NCBI RefSeq assembly: GCF_014656545.1
Contig: NZ_BNDS01000003.1
Location: 2,606 to 66,605, forward strand
Origin: Neobacillus kokaensis
GTDB lineage: Bacteria; Bacillota; Bacilli; Bacillales; Cytobacillaceae
DNA length: 64,000 nt
Direction of reading: 5' to 3'
The stretch's first letter is position 1; each line of letters begins with the position of its first letter. The notes beneath the pieces were generated by a model, which saw only the letters and a program-made list of their open reading frames with translations, ran no database searches and was not told the origin of the DNA. Positions 25,230-34,141 of the stretch are shown one piece after another. A program made the translations under genes and the position numbers.

Positions 25230-25539
25230 CCCTTCACCTGATTTCTAAAGTTTTAAGGAATATTTTAAATTATTAAACAATGTTTGTATGTGAGATAAAT
25301 CATGGGGTGAACAGGTTTTAATGTTTCTTAGTGTTTTGTATGGTATCTTTTTTAGGGTCTATTTGGTGCCTTCTTGCTGCCTTTTTTGTTACCTTTTTTG
25401 GTGCCTGACACCACTCGTGGACATTTGTAAGCCTGAGGTGAACAGAGTTTAATAAATATTTATACGTTCCCGATTGTGAACGATTGTAGTGCTCTGTTAT
25501 GATTAATATGTTCCTTATAACGCATTTAGGAGGGGTCTT
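25230..25539. other. Gene-free region with a degenerate dispersed repeat and esterase promoter
   Basis: Between divergent genes. Around 25372-25412 are short variants of the repeat core (TTGGTGCC repeated three times), then a full core at 25400-25412 with a GGACATTTG tail. A likely sigma-A promoter for the esterase is TTGTGA (25474-25479), an 18-bp spacer and TATGAT (25498-25503). The promoter of the ThDP enzyme on the other strand is not obvious. Confidence 0.5.
25400..25443. repeat. Dispersed repeat: core plus GGACA tail
   Basis: GGTGCCTGACACC followed by ACTCGTGGACATTTGTAAGC and GGTGAACAG, colinear with the copies at 5661 and 37699. Confidence 0.75.
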
Positions 25540-26283
25540 ATGAAGGTTGGTAAAAAGTTTAAAAGTTTAGTATTGGTGGGTGCATTACTTGTTTCTTTAC
25601 CGGTTACTGCTTTTGCCAAGGGTCCTGAAAAAAAGGTAATTGACTATGTAGCGCTAGGCGATTCGCTTGCTGCTGGGTTTACGCCTGATAATAAACCAGG
25701 CATAGGGTATCCAGTATATCTTAAAGAGCGTTTTGAACAATCGCAGTATACGGTTGGGTATAAAAATTTTGCGGTGCCAGGCTATACATCTGTGCACCTA
25801 CTAAATGATGTCCTTGGTAGAGAGGATGTCCAGGCAAAAATTAAAGATGCAGAATTCATTACCATTGATATCGGTGGAAACGATATACTTGCAGCACTAA
25901 AGGAGGACCCTACTGGTAAAACCCAAATCGTACCAAGCGCAATTAAAAGCGCTGCGTTTAATATCTATACCATTTTACAAACCATTGGTACCATAAATCC
26001 AAACGCCAAAGTATATGTAATGGGTTATTACAACACATTCCCTTATTTACCTGCAGACCAGCAGGCAGTACTATTGTCCGTGTTGGATGTACTAAATTAC
26101 AATATTGAACAAGTTACCAAGACAAACGGAGATACTTTTGTCCCTATCTCTAAGATCATCGCCAAAGATTACGAAACCTATCTGCCTAACCCTTCAAACA
26201 TCCATTTAAGTGAAGAAGGGTACCAGATTGTCGCAAAGGAATTTTGGAAAGTCATTGATAAAAGCAAGAATAATTTGAAATAA
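25540..26283 (+). CDS. Secreted SGNH/GDSL-type esterase
   Basis: A 247-residue exported protein with a signal peptide ending in TAFA (about residue 26). SGNH blocks are visible: block I YVALGDSLAAG with the nucleophile Ser, the Gly-containing FAVPGYTS, block III DIGGNDIL with Asn, and block V NPSNIHLSEEGYQ with the catalytic His. These enzymes hydrolyse acyl or acetyl esters on lipids or polysaccharides. The RBS AGGAGG precedes the ATG. It is a single gene with its own promoter and terminator. The natural substrate cannot be inferred. Confidence 0.9.
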   Translation: MKVGKKFKSLVLVGALLVSLPVTAFAKGPEKKVIDYVALGDSLAAGFTPDNKPGIGYPVYLKERFEQSQYTVGYKNFAVPGYTSVHLLNDVLGREDVQAKIKDAEFITIDIGGNDILAALKEDPTGKTQIVPSAIKSAAFNIYTILQTIGTINPNAKVYVMGYYNTFPYLPADQQAVLLSVLDVLNYNIEQVTKTNGDTFVPISKIIAKDYETYLPNPSNIHLSEEGYQIVAKEFWKVIDKSKNNLK

Positions 26284-26303
26284 AGTATGTACTGTAGTAT
26301 TGA

Positions 26304-26353
26304 GGTAACGTTCCCTATCTTAGAATTAAAGGGGAAAGTTACTTCTTTTTTTG
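26304..26353 (+). terminator. Terminator of the esterase gene
   Basis: GTAACGTTCCC / GGGGAAAGTTAC imperfect stem followed by TTCTTTTTTTG. Confidence 0.65.
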
Positions 26354-26534
26354 TCTTCGGAAATGTCGAAAGTTGCAAGTTTCCCAGGAAATATCATAGA
26401 TTTTGGAGATTTACACGGTTTTTTTCGTAAAAAAGTCGTGCGCTAAATTTTTTCAAATGACAGTTATATGCACACTGCCCCATGCCTAGCAGTATGATAA
26501 TAAAGAATATAAGAAAAACAGGGGGTGCCGCCTA

Positions 26535-26975
26535 ATGTATCCTTTTACCAACTACCACGATGCTTTATATAGGCAGTCTAACAAATTTATCGATGACATT
26601 GAAAAAGCTATCAATGGTGAGTATAGTGCAATTGACTGCTATGCCAAGCTGGCGAATTTAGCTCCGAATCAGAAAGAACGGGAGCGAATTCTGGAGATTC
26701 GGCAGGATGAAATTAAACATTATCAACAGTTTGTCCAGATTTACCGCCAGCTGACAGGAAGGCTCCCACAGCCCAAAATTGTGGAGCAATGTCCTGGACA
26801 TTATCGCCCAGGCTTGGAATTTGCACTTCAGGATGAGCAAAAAACGGTGGACTTTTATATGGAAATTGCCGACGTTGCAACGGATCAGTTCATAAAAGGT
26901 GCTTTTCGAAGAGCCGCAATAGATGAGCAAAATCATGCGGTTTGGTTTTTGTATTTTTTTTCAAAAGCAAAGTAA
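26535..26975 (+). CDS. Ferritin-like (rubrerythrin-related) domain protein
   Basis: A 146-residue all-helical protein with the four-helix di-iron pattern. Candidate ligands are Glu in NGEYSAIDCY, RQDEIKHYQQF (ExxH), LQDEQKTVDFY and IDEQNHAVWF (ExxH). No rubredoxin-type CxxC domain is present, so it resembles the short YhjR-like ferritin-like proteins of Bacillus more than full rubrerythrins. It may handle peroxide or iron. RBS GGGGG precedes the ATG and a strong terminator follows. The fold is fairly sure, the function is not. Confidence 0.78.
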   Translation: MYPFTNYHDALYRQSNKFIDDIEKAINGEYSAIDCYAKLANLAPNQKERERILEIRQDEIKHYQQFVQIYRQLTGRLPQPKIVEQCPGHYRPGLEFALQDEQKTVDFYMEIADVATDQFIKGAFRRAAIDEQNHAVWFLYFFSKAK

Positions 26976-26982
26976 CTGCTGT

Positions 26983-27032
26983 AAAAAAGCCCCTGTCTAC
27001 TTGGTTATTCAAGCAGGCAAGGGCTTTTTAAT
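26983..27032 (+). terminator. Terminator of the ferritin-like gene
   Basis: AAAAAGCCC ... GGGCTTTTT stem with CTG/CAG extension, followed by T residues. It may also serve the convergent 92-aa gene. Confidence 0.8.
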
Positions 27033-27063
27033 TTTATAAGAAGATAGGAAAGCGGCCAGTTTC

Positions 27064-27342
27064 TTAGTCCCCGCCTCCGCCTGAATCATTACTGCCATCT
27101 GAATCTCCGCCTCCATAGGAATTATCATGATCGTTAGTCGCTTCATTGTATCGTTCTTGCTCATAAACTTGTTCGTTGTAATCAGAATTCCCTTTTTTCC
27201 CGACAGTAGGGAAGATTAAAAACGCCAATATGATTAATATGGTACCAAAAAACTCCTGAGTTACAAAAATAAGGTATATTCCGCCAGCTAAAAAAAGAAC
27301 ACCAACAATCCTTTGAATGAATCTAACACTTTTCAGAGACAC
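27064..27342 (-). CDS. Small membrane protein with acidic Gly/Ser-rich tail
   Basis: A 92-residue protein with two hydrophobic segments (about 10-27 IVGVLFLAGGIYLIFV and 31-47 GTILIILAFLIFPTVG), then a hydrophilic tail (48-92) ending in a Gly/Asp/Ser run (GGGDSDGSNDSGGGGD). The RBS GGGGGA precedes the ATG. No family was recognised. The 3' half is low complexity, which can inflate ORF calls, but the start signal and membrane segments look genuine. Confidence 0.65.
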   Translation of the reverse strand: MSLKSVRFIQRIVGVLFLAGGIYLIFVTQEFFGTILIILAFLIFPTVGKKGNSDYNEQVYEQERYNEATNDHDNSYGGGDSDGSNDSGGGGD

Positions 27343-27975
27343 TCCCCCTTGTTGAAAGCTATAGTAATAAATATTAGCGGTTAGGGACTTTTATACTTGG
27401 AAAAGGGGTGGAGGGCTTGTTGCTTTTTTACTACCCTCTCCTATAACAAAAACAGGGCTTGAACGTTTTGTTACATTTGGAGGAAGTGCTATTTCATATG
27501 AAAAATCTATGTATTACGGCGAAAAATTCCGCTCGTTAACCCCAAACCAGTTCTATCCTATTTTCCCGACCCGCCTTCATACCATTACAAACAATATATG
27601 AATTCTTCACCGACGGACAAGCTTTTTTGGGAGAACGGCAATTTTTGGAAAAAATATCCTGAAGCGAAGTTCTATGAGACAAACCAGATGTGGTTTAAGA
27701 AAAACAGTCCCATAGCGGAGTTCTATGGGACAAACAATCGGAGGTTTTAAGAAAAACAGTCCCATAGCGGAGTTCTATGAGACAAACCAAATGAGGTTTT
27801 AAGAAAAACAGTCCTATAGGGAAGTTCTATGGGACAAACCATATAAAGGTTTTAAGAAAAACAGTCCCATAGTAAGGTCCTATGGGACAAATCTAATAAG
27901 TTTTTAATTAGAACAGTCCCATAGCAGAAAATTCTATGGGACGAAGCCGGCTTGATTCTAACAACTTACCAATTT
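27343..27975. other. Gene-free 0.63-kb region between zupT and a small membrane gene
   Basis: The first 300 bp (27343-27650) hold no ORF, hairpin or repeat that I can support. From about 27660 to 27942 it is occupied by the hairpin array described separately. No clear terminator separates the array from the zupT stop codon, so the array may be transcribed as zupT 3' UTR. Confidence 0.6.
27660..27942. repeat. Tandem hairpin array, about 52-bp unit, six copies
   Basis: ACAGTCC begins at 27704, 27756, 27808, 27861 and 27913 (spacing 52, 52, 53, 52), with a degenerate first copy before 27704. Each unit carries GTCCCATAG, 7-9 nt, CTATGGGAC, followed by ACAAAC and a GGTTTTAAGAAAA link. Arms are perfect in three copies, and the copy at 27808 keeps pairing through a G-U change (GTCCTATAG). 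Loops vary while arms are conserved. Confidence 0.92.
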
Positions 27976-28785
27976 TTAAATAAACATCAGCAAACTCAGC
28001 GCCATGACGGCCATCCCGCCGATTAATCCGTAAATAGACAGATGGGCTTCGTCATATCTTTTTGCAGCAGGCAAAAGCTCATCAAGTGAAATAAACACCA
28101 TAATACCTGCGACGGCTGCAAAAATAACCCCAAACATTACTTCATTTAGAAAAGGCATTAAAAAGAGATAAGCGACCAATGCGCCGATTGGTTCTGACAA
28201 TCCGGACAAAAATGATAGTTTAAAAGCTCTTTTTTTATCACCAGTTGCAAAATATACAGGGACAGAAACGGCAATCCCCTCGGGAACGTTGTGAATCGCA
28301 ATAGCTACGGCGATGGCGATTCCAAGCTTCGGGTCCTGCAGTGCAGAGGTAAAGGTGGCGATCCCTTCAGGAAAATTATGAATGCCGATGGCCAGTGCGG
28401 TAAACGTCCCCATTATTAAAAGGTCTGGCTGCTTATCTGTGCTGCCGGGGGACGACATATCTTCAACAGTTCGAAGTTCATGCGGATTGCTTTGCTTCGG
28501 GATAAATTTGTCGATGCCTGCAATCAAGAGCATTCCCGCGAAAAATCCGCCTGCGGTCAGCCAGTTTCCTGGAACAGTCCCCATCGAATGAACAAGCGCA
28601 TCCTTTGCCTTAACATAAATCTCAATCATTGACACGTAAATCATAACCCCGGCAGAAAATCCTAGGGTAACAGAGAGAAATTTAGTATTCGTTTGCGATG
28701 TAAAAAACGCAAGAAGACTTCCAATCCCTGTTGCGAGCCCTGCAAATAATGTTAGGCCAAAAGCTAAAAGCAGATTCTCAGTCAC
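27976..28785 (-). CDS. zupT: ZIP family zinc transporter ZupT
   Basis: A 269-residue membrane protein with eight predicted helices. The two metal-site motifs are HNFPEGIATF and HNVPEGIAVS, in the order typical of ZupT, with a third helix motif GLSEPIGAL. It imports Zn2+ and other divalent cations. The variable loop (about 100-125) is hydrophilic but lacks the His-rich run seen in eukaryotic ZIPs. It is single, with no convincing Zur box upstream. Its transcript probably continues into the hairpin array. Confidence 0.92.
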   Translation of the reverse strand: MTENLLLAFGLTLFAGLATGIGSLLAFFTSQTNTKFLSVTLGFSAGVMIYVSMIEIYVKAKDALVHSMGTVPGNWLTAGGFFAGMLLIAGIDKFIPKQSNPHELRTVEDMSSPGSTDKQPDLLIMGTFTALAIGIHNFPEGIATFTSALQDPKLGIAIAVAIAIHNVPEGIAVSVPVYFATGDKKRAFKLSFLSGLSEPIGALVAYLFLMPFLNEVMFGVIFAAVAGIMVFISLDELLPAAKRYDEAHLSIYGLIGGMAVMALSLLMFI

Positions 28786-29013
28786 CTTTATTTCACTTCC
28801 TTTATGGAATGGTATTAATCGAATACGACAGGTTTAATTATATTTTATATGTCTAGACACAGAAATGTTTCCTAAGAGAAACAAATTGATTGTTACAATC
28901 AGCGTAGAGCAGCCCCGCCGATTGCTTTTCCCACCCACCGCAAATTTGTTATCATGTTAGTGAGAATCACTGATCATCTTCTAAAAATTAAGCAGAACCA
29001 CTTGGAGGTTTTT

Positions 29014-30165
29014 ATGAAAAAGAATCCGTTAAAAGTCATGACGGTTTTTGGAACCAGGCCTGAAGCCATTAAAATGGCACCGCTTGTAAAAGAATTAGAA
29101 AAATACCCCGAAAAAATTAAATCAATTGTAACTGTGACAGCACAGCATCGTCAAATGCTAGACCAAGTGCTGCATATCTTTGAAATAGTACCAGATTATG
29201 ATTTAAATATTATGAAGGAAAGACAAACGTTAGTGGACGTGACCACTCGAAGCCTTGAGGGGCTGACCCGGGTGTTCGCAGAGGCTAAGCCGGACATTGT
29301 ATTAGTCCATGGTGATACGACTACAACCTTTGTGGCAAGTCTGGCGGCGTTTTACCAGCAGATTCCGGTTGGTCATGTGGAGGCAGGGCTTAGAACACAC
29401 AACAAGTTCTCGCCGTACCCTGAAGAGATGAACCGGCAGCTGACGGGGGTTCTGGCTGATTTGCATTTTGCTCCAACCGTACAGGCGAAGGAAAATCTTT
29501 TAGTAGAAAGTAAATCGGAAGCTGACATTTTTATTACCGGTAATACAGCGATTGATGCTTTAAAAACAACAGTGAGGAATCAGTATTCGCATTCTGTTTT
29601 AGATAAGGTGGGCAATGACCGATTGGTGTTAATGACGGCGCACCGAAGGGAAAACCTAGGGGAACCTATGGAAAATATGTTCCGCGCAATTCGCCGGTTG
29701 GTGGAAAAGCATGAGGATATCCAGGTGGTATACCCTGTCCATATGAATCCGGTTGTACGGGAAATTGCCGACCGGGTGCTCGGGGACAATGGTCGCATTC
29801 ACCTTATTGAACCACTAGATGTGATTGACTTCCATAACTTTGCCGAAAGGGCGTATCTCATTTTAACTGACTCGGGGGGCATCCAAGAAGAGGCGCCTTC
29901 GCTTGGAGTTCCAGTATTAGTGCTCCGGGACACTACAGAGCGCCCAGAAGGGATCATGGCAGGGACATTGAAGCTCGCAGGCACGAATGAAGAAACTATC
30001 TTTGAATTGGCGGATGAGCTATTGTCAGATCTGGCAGCCCACGACAAAATGGCCAAAGCCTACAACCCGTACGGCGACGGCCATGCCTCCAGCCGCATTG
30101 TCGACGCCATCCTCTACCACTTTGGTCAACTTGAGCAAAGGCCTGCCGATTTTAGAGGGAAATAA
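29014..30165 (+). CDS. mnaA: UDP-N-acetylglucosamine 2-epimerase, non-hydrolysing (copy 1)
   Basis: Start chosen at 29014 (MKKNPLKVMTVFGTRPEAIK), with TTGGAGG 7 nt upstream; the ORF extends 60 nt further 5' without an RBS. The 383-residue enzyme has the family signatures GTRPEAIKMAPLV, HGDTTTTFVASLAAFY, GHVEAGLRT, TAHRRENLG and LTDSGGIQEEAPSLG. It equilibrates UDP-GlcNAc and UDP-ManNAc, the precursor of the teichoic acid linkage unit and of ManNAc-containing polymers. It lies outside any polysaccharide cluster and has a close paralogue at 54776 in this window, so it is probably the housekeeping copy. Confidence 0.93.
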   Translation: MKKNPLKVMTVFGTRPEAIKMAPLVKELEKYPEKIKSIVTVTAQHRQMLDQVLHIFEIVPDYDLNIMKERQTLVDVTTRSLEGLTRVFAEAKPDIVLVHGDTTTTFVASLAAFYQQIPVGHVEAGLRTHNKFSPYPEEMNRQLTGVLADLHFAPTVQAKENLLVESKSEADIFITGNTAIDALKTTVRNQYSHSVLDKVGNDRLVLMTAHRRENLGEPMENMFRAIRRLVEKHEDIQVVYPVHMNPVVREIADRVLGDNGRIHLIEPLDVIDFHNFAERAYLILTDSGGIQEEAPSLGVPVLVLRDTTERPEGIMAGTLKLAGTNEETIFELADELLSDLAAHDKMAKAYNPYGDGHASSRIVDAILYHFGQLEQRPADFRGK

Positions 30166-30192
30166 CGCCGTTATCAATAATGTTGAATGAAT

Positions 30193-30247
30193 GGTGTCAG
30201 GCACCATTCGTGGATATTTTGGGTGATTTGTCCGCCTAGGATGGCCA
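30193..30247. repeat. Dispersed repeat: core plus tail
   Basis: GGTGTCAGGCACC then ATTCGTGGATATTTTGGG and GATTTGTCCGCC; the same family as 5661 with a diverged tail. Confidence 0.7.
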
Positions 30248-30310
30248 GTTTTACTGATTTTGGATAGAACTGTATGGATGGTTGCAATGCTTTAAAGTAT
30301 AAAGGATTTT

Positions 30311-30349
30311 AATGCCCCTTCTGTCAAGTAGATTGGACAAGGGGCATTT
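30311..30349 (+). terminator. Probable terminator after mnaA
   Basis: AATGCCCCTT ... AAGGGGCATT, a 10-bp perfect stem. The T run is poor (TTATAATT), so function is less certain. Confidence 0.55.
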
Positions 30350-30403
30350 ATAATTAAAAGAAGATCAAATAGATTATGAGTCTGAAACGAGGGGATAAAT
30401 CTT

Positions 30404-30790
30404 ATGAAATTAAAGAAAATCCATCATGTAGCCATTATTTGTTCTAATTATGAAGTGTCAAAAGACTTTTATGTGCGAGTTCTGGGGTTGAAACCGATTA
30501 AGGAGGTTTATCGCACTGAGAGAGATTCTTATAAGCTGGATTTGGAAGTAGGAGGGCAATACCAAATTGAACTGTTTTCCTTTCCAGATCCACCTGAAAG
30601 ACCAAGCTATCCAGAAGCAGCCGGATTAAGGCATATCGCCTTTGAAGTAGAAAACATAGAAGAAGCCGTCTCCTATCTAATGAAGCAGCAATTAACTCCC
30701 GAGCCCATCCGGATTGACCCTGTCACCAACAAAAAGTTCACCTTCTTCTCCGACCCGGACGGTCTGCCTATTGAACTTTACGAGTCTTAG
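30404..30790 (+). CDS. VOC (glyoxalase/bleomycin-resistance) family protein
   Basis: A 128-residue single-domain protein with two beta-alpha-beta-beta-beta modules. Metal ligand candidates fall in the usual places: His in KIHHVAI, Glu in YQIELFSF, His in GLRHIAFEV and Glu in LPIELYES. This matches the SMU1112c/YaeR-like group annotated as possible lactoylglutathione lyases. Bacillus lacks glutathione, so another thiol or another reaction is likely. RBS AGGGG lies upstream of the ATG. It is a single gene followed by a long palindromic repeat. Confidence 0.85.
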   Translation: MKLKKIHHVAIICSNYEVSKDFYVRVLGLKPIKEVYRTERDSYKLDLEVGGQYQIELFSFPDPPERPSYPEAAGLRHIAFEVENIEEAVSYLMKQQLTPEPIRIDPVTNKKFTFFSDPDGLPIELYES

Positions 30791-30804
30791 AAATTGTAAA
30801 TAGA

Positions 30805-30859
30805 GTTAACGGTGTCAGGCACCATGCGAAAATTTCACATGGTGCCTGACACCGTTAAC
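30805..30859. repeat. Long dispersed palindrome (55 bp) with GTTAAC ends
   Basis: GTTAACGGTGTCAGGCACC, a central ATGCGAAAATTTCACAT and the inverted arm ending GTTAAC. One mismatch separates the arms (ATGCGAA against TTCACAT). The rest of 30791-31093 contains a 7-bp hairpin CGCATTA/TAATGCG at 30982-31004 and the xpaC promoter. Confidence 0.85.
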
Positions 30860-31022
30860 TGCATCACTACGTCTTAAGTCCTAGAAATCTTCCGTTTGAG
30901 GTCTATGGTAAGCAGGAGTTTTTTAGTGTATTGTGGAAGTAAGTAAGTGGAAATTACTTTGTAGTGTAGCGGGCCAAAGCTCGCATTACCTGAACCATAA
31001 TGCGATCCTATCTTAAAGAAAT

Positions 31023-31048
31023 TGAAACATTCACTTGTATGGTTCGTA
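31023..31048 (+). promoter_or_regulatory. ECF (sigma-W-type) promoter of xpaC-yaaN
   Basis: TGAAAC, exactly 16 bp, then CGTA: an exact match to the sigma-W consensus, 45 bp before the xpaC start codon. It predicts induction by envelope stress. Confidence 0.65.
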
Positions 31049-31093
31049 TATATAGTAAGTTTCACTTCATAAGTTAGTTAGGAGTCGATTACC

Positions 31094-31750
31094 ATGAACC
31101 CAATTGTGTCGTTACTGATTCGATCGTTTGTAGCTGTACCTGTCACGGTGTTAACAGGATTAGTCAGCTTTTTTATATTCGGGCAAAACTTCCTGCCGTC
31201 ATTGGCGTATGCTATAGCAGGCGGGGTTGCCGTTCATTTTGTCCTTTCCATCGTCATGGACAGAAATTTTTATAAAAAACATCAACTGACTAGGAAGGAA
31301 TATCGTTACATTAGGAAAAATTTAGCGGAAGCCAACAAAAAAATCCGCCGCCTTAATAAATCGTTATTTTCCATTCGCGATCTTTCGTCCGTAAAACAAC
31401 GGATTGACATTCTCCGTATCACCAAGAAAATCCAAAAAATGGCCTTAAAGGAGCCAAAGCGATTTTACCAGGCGGAGCCGTTTTATTTTTCACACCTTGA
31501 TTCCATTGTGGAGCTGACGGAAAAATACAGCTTCCTAGCCGCCCAGCCGAAAAAAAACCTGGAGATCAATCAATCCCTCATCGACACGCGGCAAACGCTG
31601 AATGAAATGACAAAGGTCTTGGAAGACGACCTGTACCGGGTAGTTTCCGATGATGTGGATTATTTAAATTTTGAAATTGATGTAGCAAAAAATACAATCA
31701 AAAAACAAAAGGATTTGAAATTTCCTGAAGAAAATAGGTGGTTAAAATGA
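31094..31750 (+). CDS. xpaC: XpaC-like protein (5-bromo-4-chloroindolyl phosphate hydrolysis family)
   Basis: A 218-residue protein with an N-terminal pair of hydrophobic segments (about 5-55) and a Lys/Arg-rich helical remainder ([32 protein letters not shown]...). It matches XpaC, named for a colony X-phos phenotype in B. subtilis. No phosphatase motif is visible, and a structural or membrane-stress role with its partner is more plausible. The stop overlaps the next start (ATGA), coupling it to yaaN as in B. subtilis. RBS TTAGGAG is present, with an ECF-type promoter upstream. Confidence 0.88.
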   Translation: MNPIVSLLIRSFVAVPVTVLTGLVSFFIFGQNFLPSLAYAIAGGVAVHFVLSIVMDRNFYKKHQLTRKEYRYIRKNLAEANKKIRRLNKSLFSIRDLSSVKQRIDILRITKKIQKMALKEPKRFYQAEPFYFSHLDSIVELTEKYSFLAAQPKKNLEINQSLIDTRQTLNEMTKVLEDDLYRVVSDDVDYLNFEIDVAKNTIKKQKDLKFPEENRWLK

Positions 31751-32934
31751 GCGAAAACAATCCGATGTTGAATAAACAATCAGGTGATTTATTGAACGAT
31801 ATTTTGGCCAATCCATTTGGCGACGACCAATTTGAGCTTGAGCCAAAAAGGCAGCAATCACCGCAAACAGCGGAAGCAAAGCCTGTGAAATTAATTGAAG
31901 TGATTCCGGAAGAGCACCGGCAGCGGGCCTACCAGATTGCTGAGCAAATTGACCCGACCAATCATCAGGCGATGATCCAATACGGCACGCAAGCGCAAGG
32001 AAAGCTGCTCTCTTTCTCGCATACCATGCTTGAACATGTCCAGAAAAAAGATGTCGGTGAAATTGGGGATATCATCAACGATTTAATGAAACACTTAAAT
32101 CAGGTAAATCCGGATGAATTAAAGGAAGGGAAGCCTTCCTTGTTTGCGCGGATGTTTGGAAAAATATCCGGCTCGCTCCAGGAGGCGCTTTCCAAATATC
32201 AGAAAACTGGTGCGCAAATTGACCGCATCAGCGTCAAGCTCGACCGCAGCAAGAACGTCCTATTATCTGATATTAAATTACTGGAACAGCTCTATGAAAC
32301 CAATAAAGAATATTTTCATGCCCTTAATGTGTATATTGCCGCAGGGGAAATTAAGCTTGAAGAAATGCACGAAAAGATTATCCCAGAGCTGAAAAGGCAG
32401 GCGGAAGCATCACAAGACCAAATGAAGTTCCAAGAGGTCAGTGACATGATTCAATTTGCCGACCGTTTGGACAAACGCCTGTATGATTTGAAACTAAGCC
32501 GGGAAATCACCATTCAAAGTGCGCCGCAAATCCGCTTGATCCAAAATACGAACCAAGCGCTTGTAGAAAAAATTCAGTCGTCCATAGTCACGGCTATTCC
32601 GCTTTGGAAAAATCAAGTCGCGATTGCTTTGACGTTAATTCGTCAGCGGCACGCAGTAGAAGCACAAAAGCAGGTATCTAAAACGACCAATGAGCTGCTG
32701 TTGAAAAACGCGGAAATGTTAAAAACGAATACTATTGAAACGGCCAAAGAAAACGAGCGCGGCCTCGTGGATATTGAAACACTCAAGAAAACCCAGGAAA
32801 ACCTAATCAGCACGTTAGAAGAAACATTGCGCATTCAAGAAGAAGGCCGCAACAAGCGCCGCCTCGCCGAACAAGACCTTGCATCCATGGAAAACGAACT
32901 CCGGCTCAAACTATTAGAAATCAAAGGAAAATAA
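31747..32934 (+). CDS. yaaN: TelA/YaaN family toxic anion resistance protein
   Basis: Start at 31747 ([10 protein letters not shown]), overlapping the xpaC stop by 4 nt with AGGTGG upstream. The 395-residue, almost wholly helical protein has the TelA pattern: variable N-terminal region, then the core with [38 protein letters not shown] and the C-terminal [37 protein letters not shown]. TelA proteins are linked to tellurite, lantibiotic and antibiotic tolerance, with unknown biochemistry. It forms a two-gene stress operon with xpaC and ends in a strong terminator. Confidence 0.9.
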   Translation: MSENNPMLNKQSGDLLNDILANPFGDDQFELEPKRQQSPQTAEAKPVKLIEVIPEEHRQRAYQIAEQIDPTNHQAMIQYGTQAQGKLLSFSHTMLEHVQKKDVGEIGDIINDLMKHLNQVNPDELKEGKPSLFARMFGKISGSLQEALSKYQKTGAQIDRISVKLDRSKNVLLSDIKLLEQLYETNKEYFHALNVYIAAGEIKLEEMHEKIIPELKRQAEASQDQMKFQEVSDMIQFADRLDKRLYDLKLSREITIQSAPQIRLIQNTNQALVEKIQSSIVTAIPLWKNQVAIALTLIRQRHAVEAQKQVSKTTNELLLKNAEMLKTNTIETAKENERGLVDIETLKKTQENLISTLEETLRIQEEGRNKRRLAEQDLASMENELRLKLLEIKGK

Positions 32935-32935
32935 C

Positions 32936-32969
32936 AAAAAGCCCACGCCGTAAAAGCGGGGCTTTTTAT
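32936..32969 (+). terminator. Terminator of xpaC-yaaN
   Basis: AAAAAGCCCACGC / GCGGGGCTTTTT stem directly after the stop codon. Confidence 0.85.
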
Positions 32970-32992
32970 TGTTGAGCTTATCGATTGACCAA

Positions 32993-33076
32993 CTCGCAGA
33001 TATAATCTCAAAACTCGCAGATATATTTGCAATACCCGCAGATATATCCTGAAAACTCGCAGATATAAATTTAAAT
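32993..33076. repeat. 21-bp tandem repeat (4 copies)
   Basis: CTCGCAGATATA (or CCCGCAGATATA) starts at 32993, 33014, 33035 and 33056, exactly 21 bp apart, with variable 3' halves. It lies between the convergent yaaN and VanY-type genes. Confidence 0.92.
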
Positions 33077-33209
33077 GCAGGCAAAGTTGAGGAGGAAAAT
33101 TTAAAATTTGCCGGTACCCGCCTACATTTGTAGAAAAAGCACCAGGAACTGCTCATCAAAATTCATCGATTAGTTGTTTTTTCAATCAAGCAATCCAATG
33201 AAAATAACC

Positions 33210-33953
33210 TTATTTACTAACCTGAACGACCTTGTAGTATTCCTCCAGAGTAATCCCGCGTTCCACAATCTGACCAGCGATTTTTTTGCCAACATAGCGG
33301 AGATGCCATGGCTCGTACTGGTAGCCGGTTATTGCTTCCTTTCCTTTCGGGTAGCGGATGATAAATCCGTAATCGGCCGCATGGGACTCGAGCCACTCAG
33401 CCTCGATACTGCCGCCAAAACAGTCCTCCGCAGCGCACGATCCATCACCGCCGGTTACATCGATTGCCAGCCCTGTTTCATGCTCGCTTGTGCCAGGTTT
33501 GGCGCTGTAATTTTGTGCAGCTTCATAGCCATCTTGGCTAACATAGTAATGAAATAAAATTTCCTGTGTGGCATGTGAGCGATAGGCTGAGACACCAAGC
33601 AGTTTCACTCCATCTTCCAAAGCACCTGCAAATAGCGCTTCGATTGCGGCGGCGGCCTGCGCGCGCATTTTTCGTTTATCCGACTTTTCCGCAAAAATAA
33701 ACTCAATATCAGGTTCTACCAAATCATTCGGTTCATAATTCTCTGGAAGCTTGTTCTTCTTGTTAACCAGCACCGGAATACTCTCCGGATTGGCTACAAC
33801 ACTAATAGAATCAAGATTACTGCCGCCCATGTTCTTATTTACAGGAATGGCCGTATCGCCATCGTCAGGGGCAGTATCCTTCTTCCAAAGGGGGCCTGCG
33901 AGCATAGCTATCAATAAAATAAAACAGATGAGAACAAAATGAATTTTATTCAT
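33210..33953 (-). CDS. D-alanyl-D-alanine carboxypeptidase, VanY family (M15B)
   Basis: Start taken at 33953 (MNKIHFVLICF), 8 nt after AAGGA; the ATG 9 nt earlier overlaps that RBS. The 247-residue protein has an N-terminal membrane anchor or signal (about 4-22), a linker and a VanY domain (about 95-247) with SAYRSHATQ, the zinc motif GTSEHETGLAIDV (His and Asp) and EPWHLRYVG (catalytic Glu and third His). It trims D-Ala from peptidoglycan stem peptides outside the cell. A Cys pair (GSCAAEDCFGG) in the domain could form a disulfide. It is monocistronic and not part of a vancomycin cluster. Confidence 0.9.
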   Translation of the reverse strand: MNKIHFVLICFILLIAMLAGPLWKKDTAPDDGDTAIPVNKNMGGSNLDSISVVANPESIPVLVNKKNKLPENYEPNDLVEPDIEFIFAEKSDKRKMRAQAAAAIEALFAGALEDGVKLLGVSAYRSHATQEILFHYYVSQDGYEAAQNYSAKPGTSEHETGLAIDVTGGDGSCAAEDCFGGSIEAEWLESHAADYGFIIRYPKGKEAITGYQYEPWHLRYVGKKIAGQIVERGITLEEYYKVVQVSK

Positions 33954-34141
33954 GAAAAACATCCTTTTAAAAAAATCACTCTTGTTCCTATCATCGACAT
34001 GTTCATAAACTTTAAAACCTACAATCTATAAGTAAACCCAAAAATCAGAATTTTCCCAAGTCCTGTAAATTGAGAATCAAATCATACTGGGACTTTAGAC
34101 CCTTTTATTTTGAAACTGAGTTTCTTATATTTAAAAAAAAC

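Noticed and set aside
27660-27942. CRISPR array
   Set aside because: Whole 52-bp units are repeated, including the parts that would be spacers, and there are no cas genes.
30874-31065. 63-codon minus-strand ORF upstream of xpaC
   Set aside because: No RBS, no recognisable product, and it overlaps the ECF promoter of xpaC.
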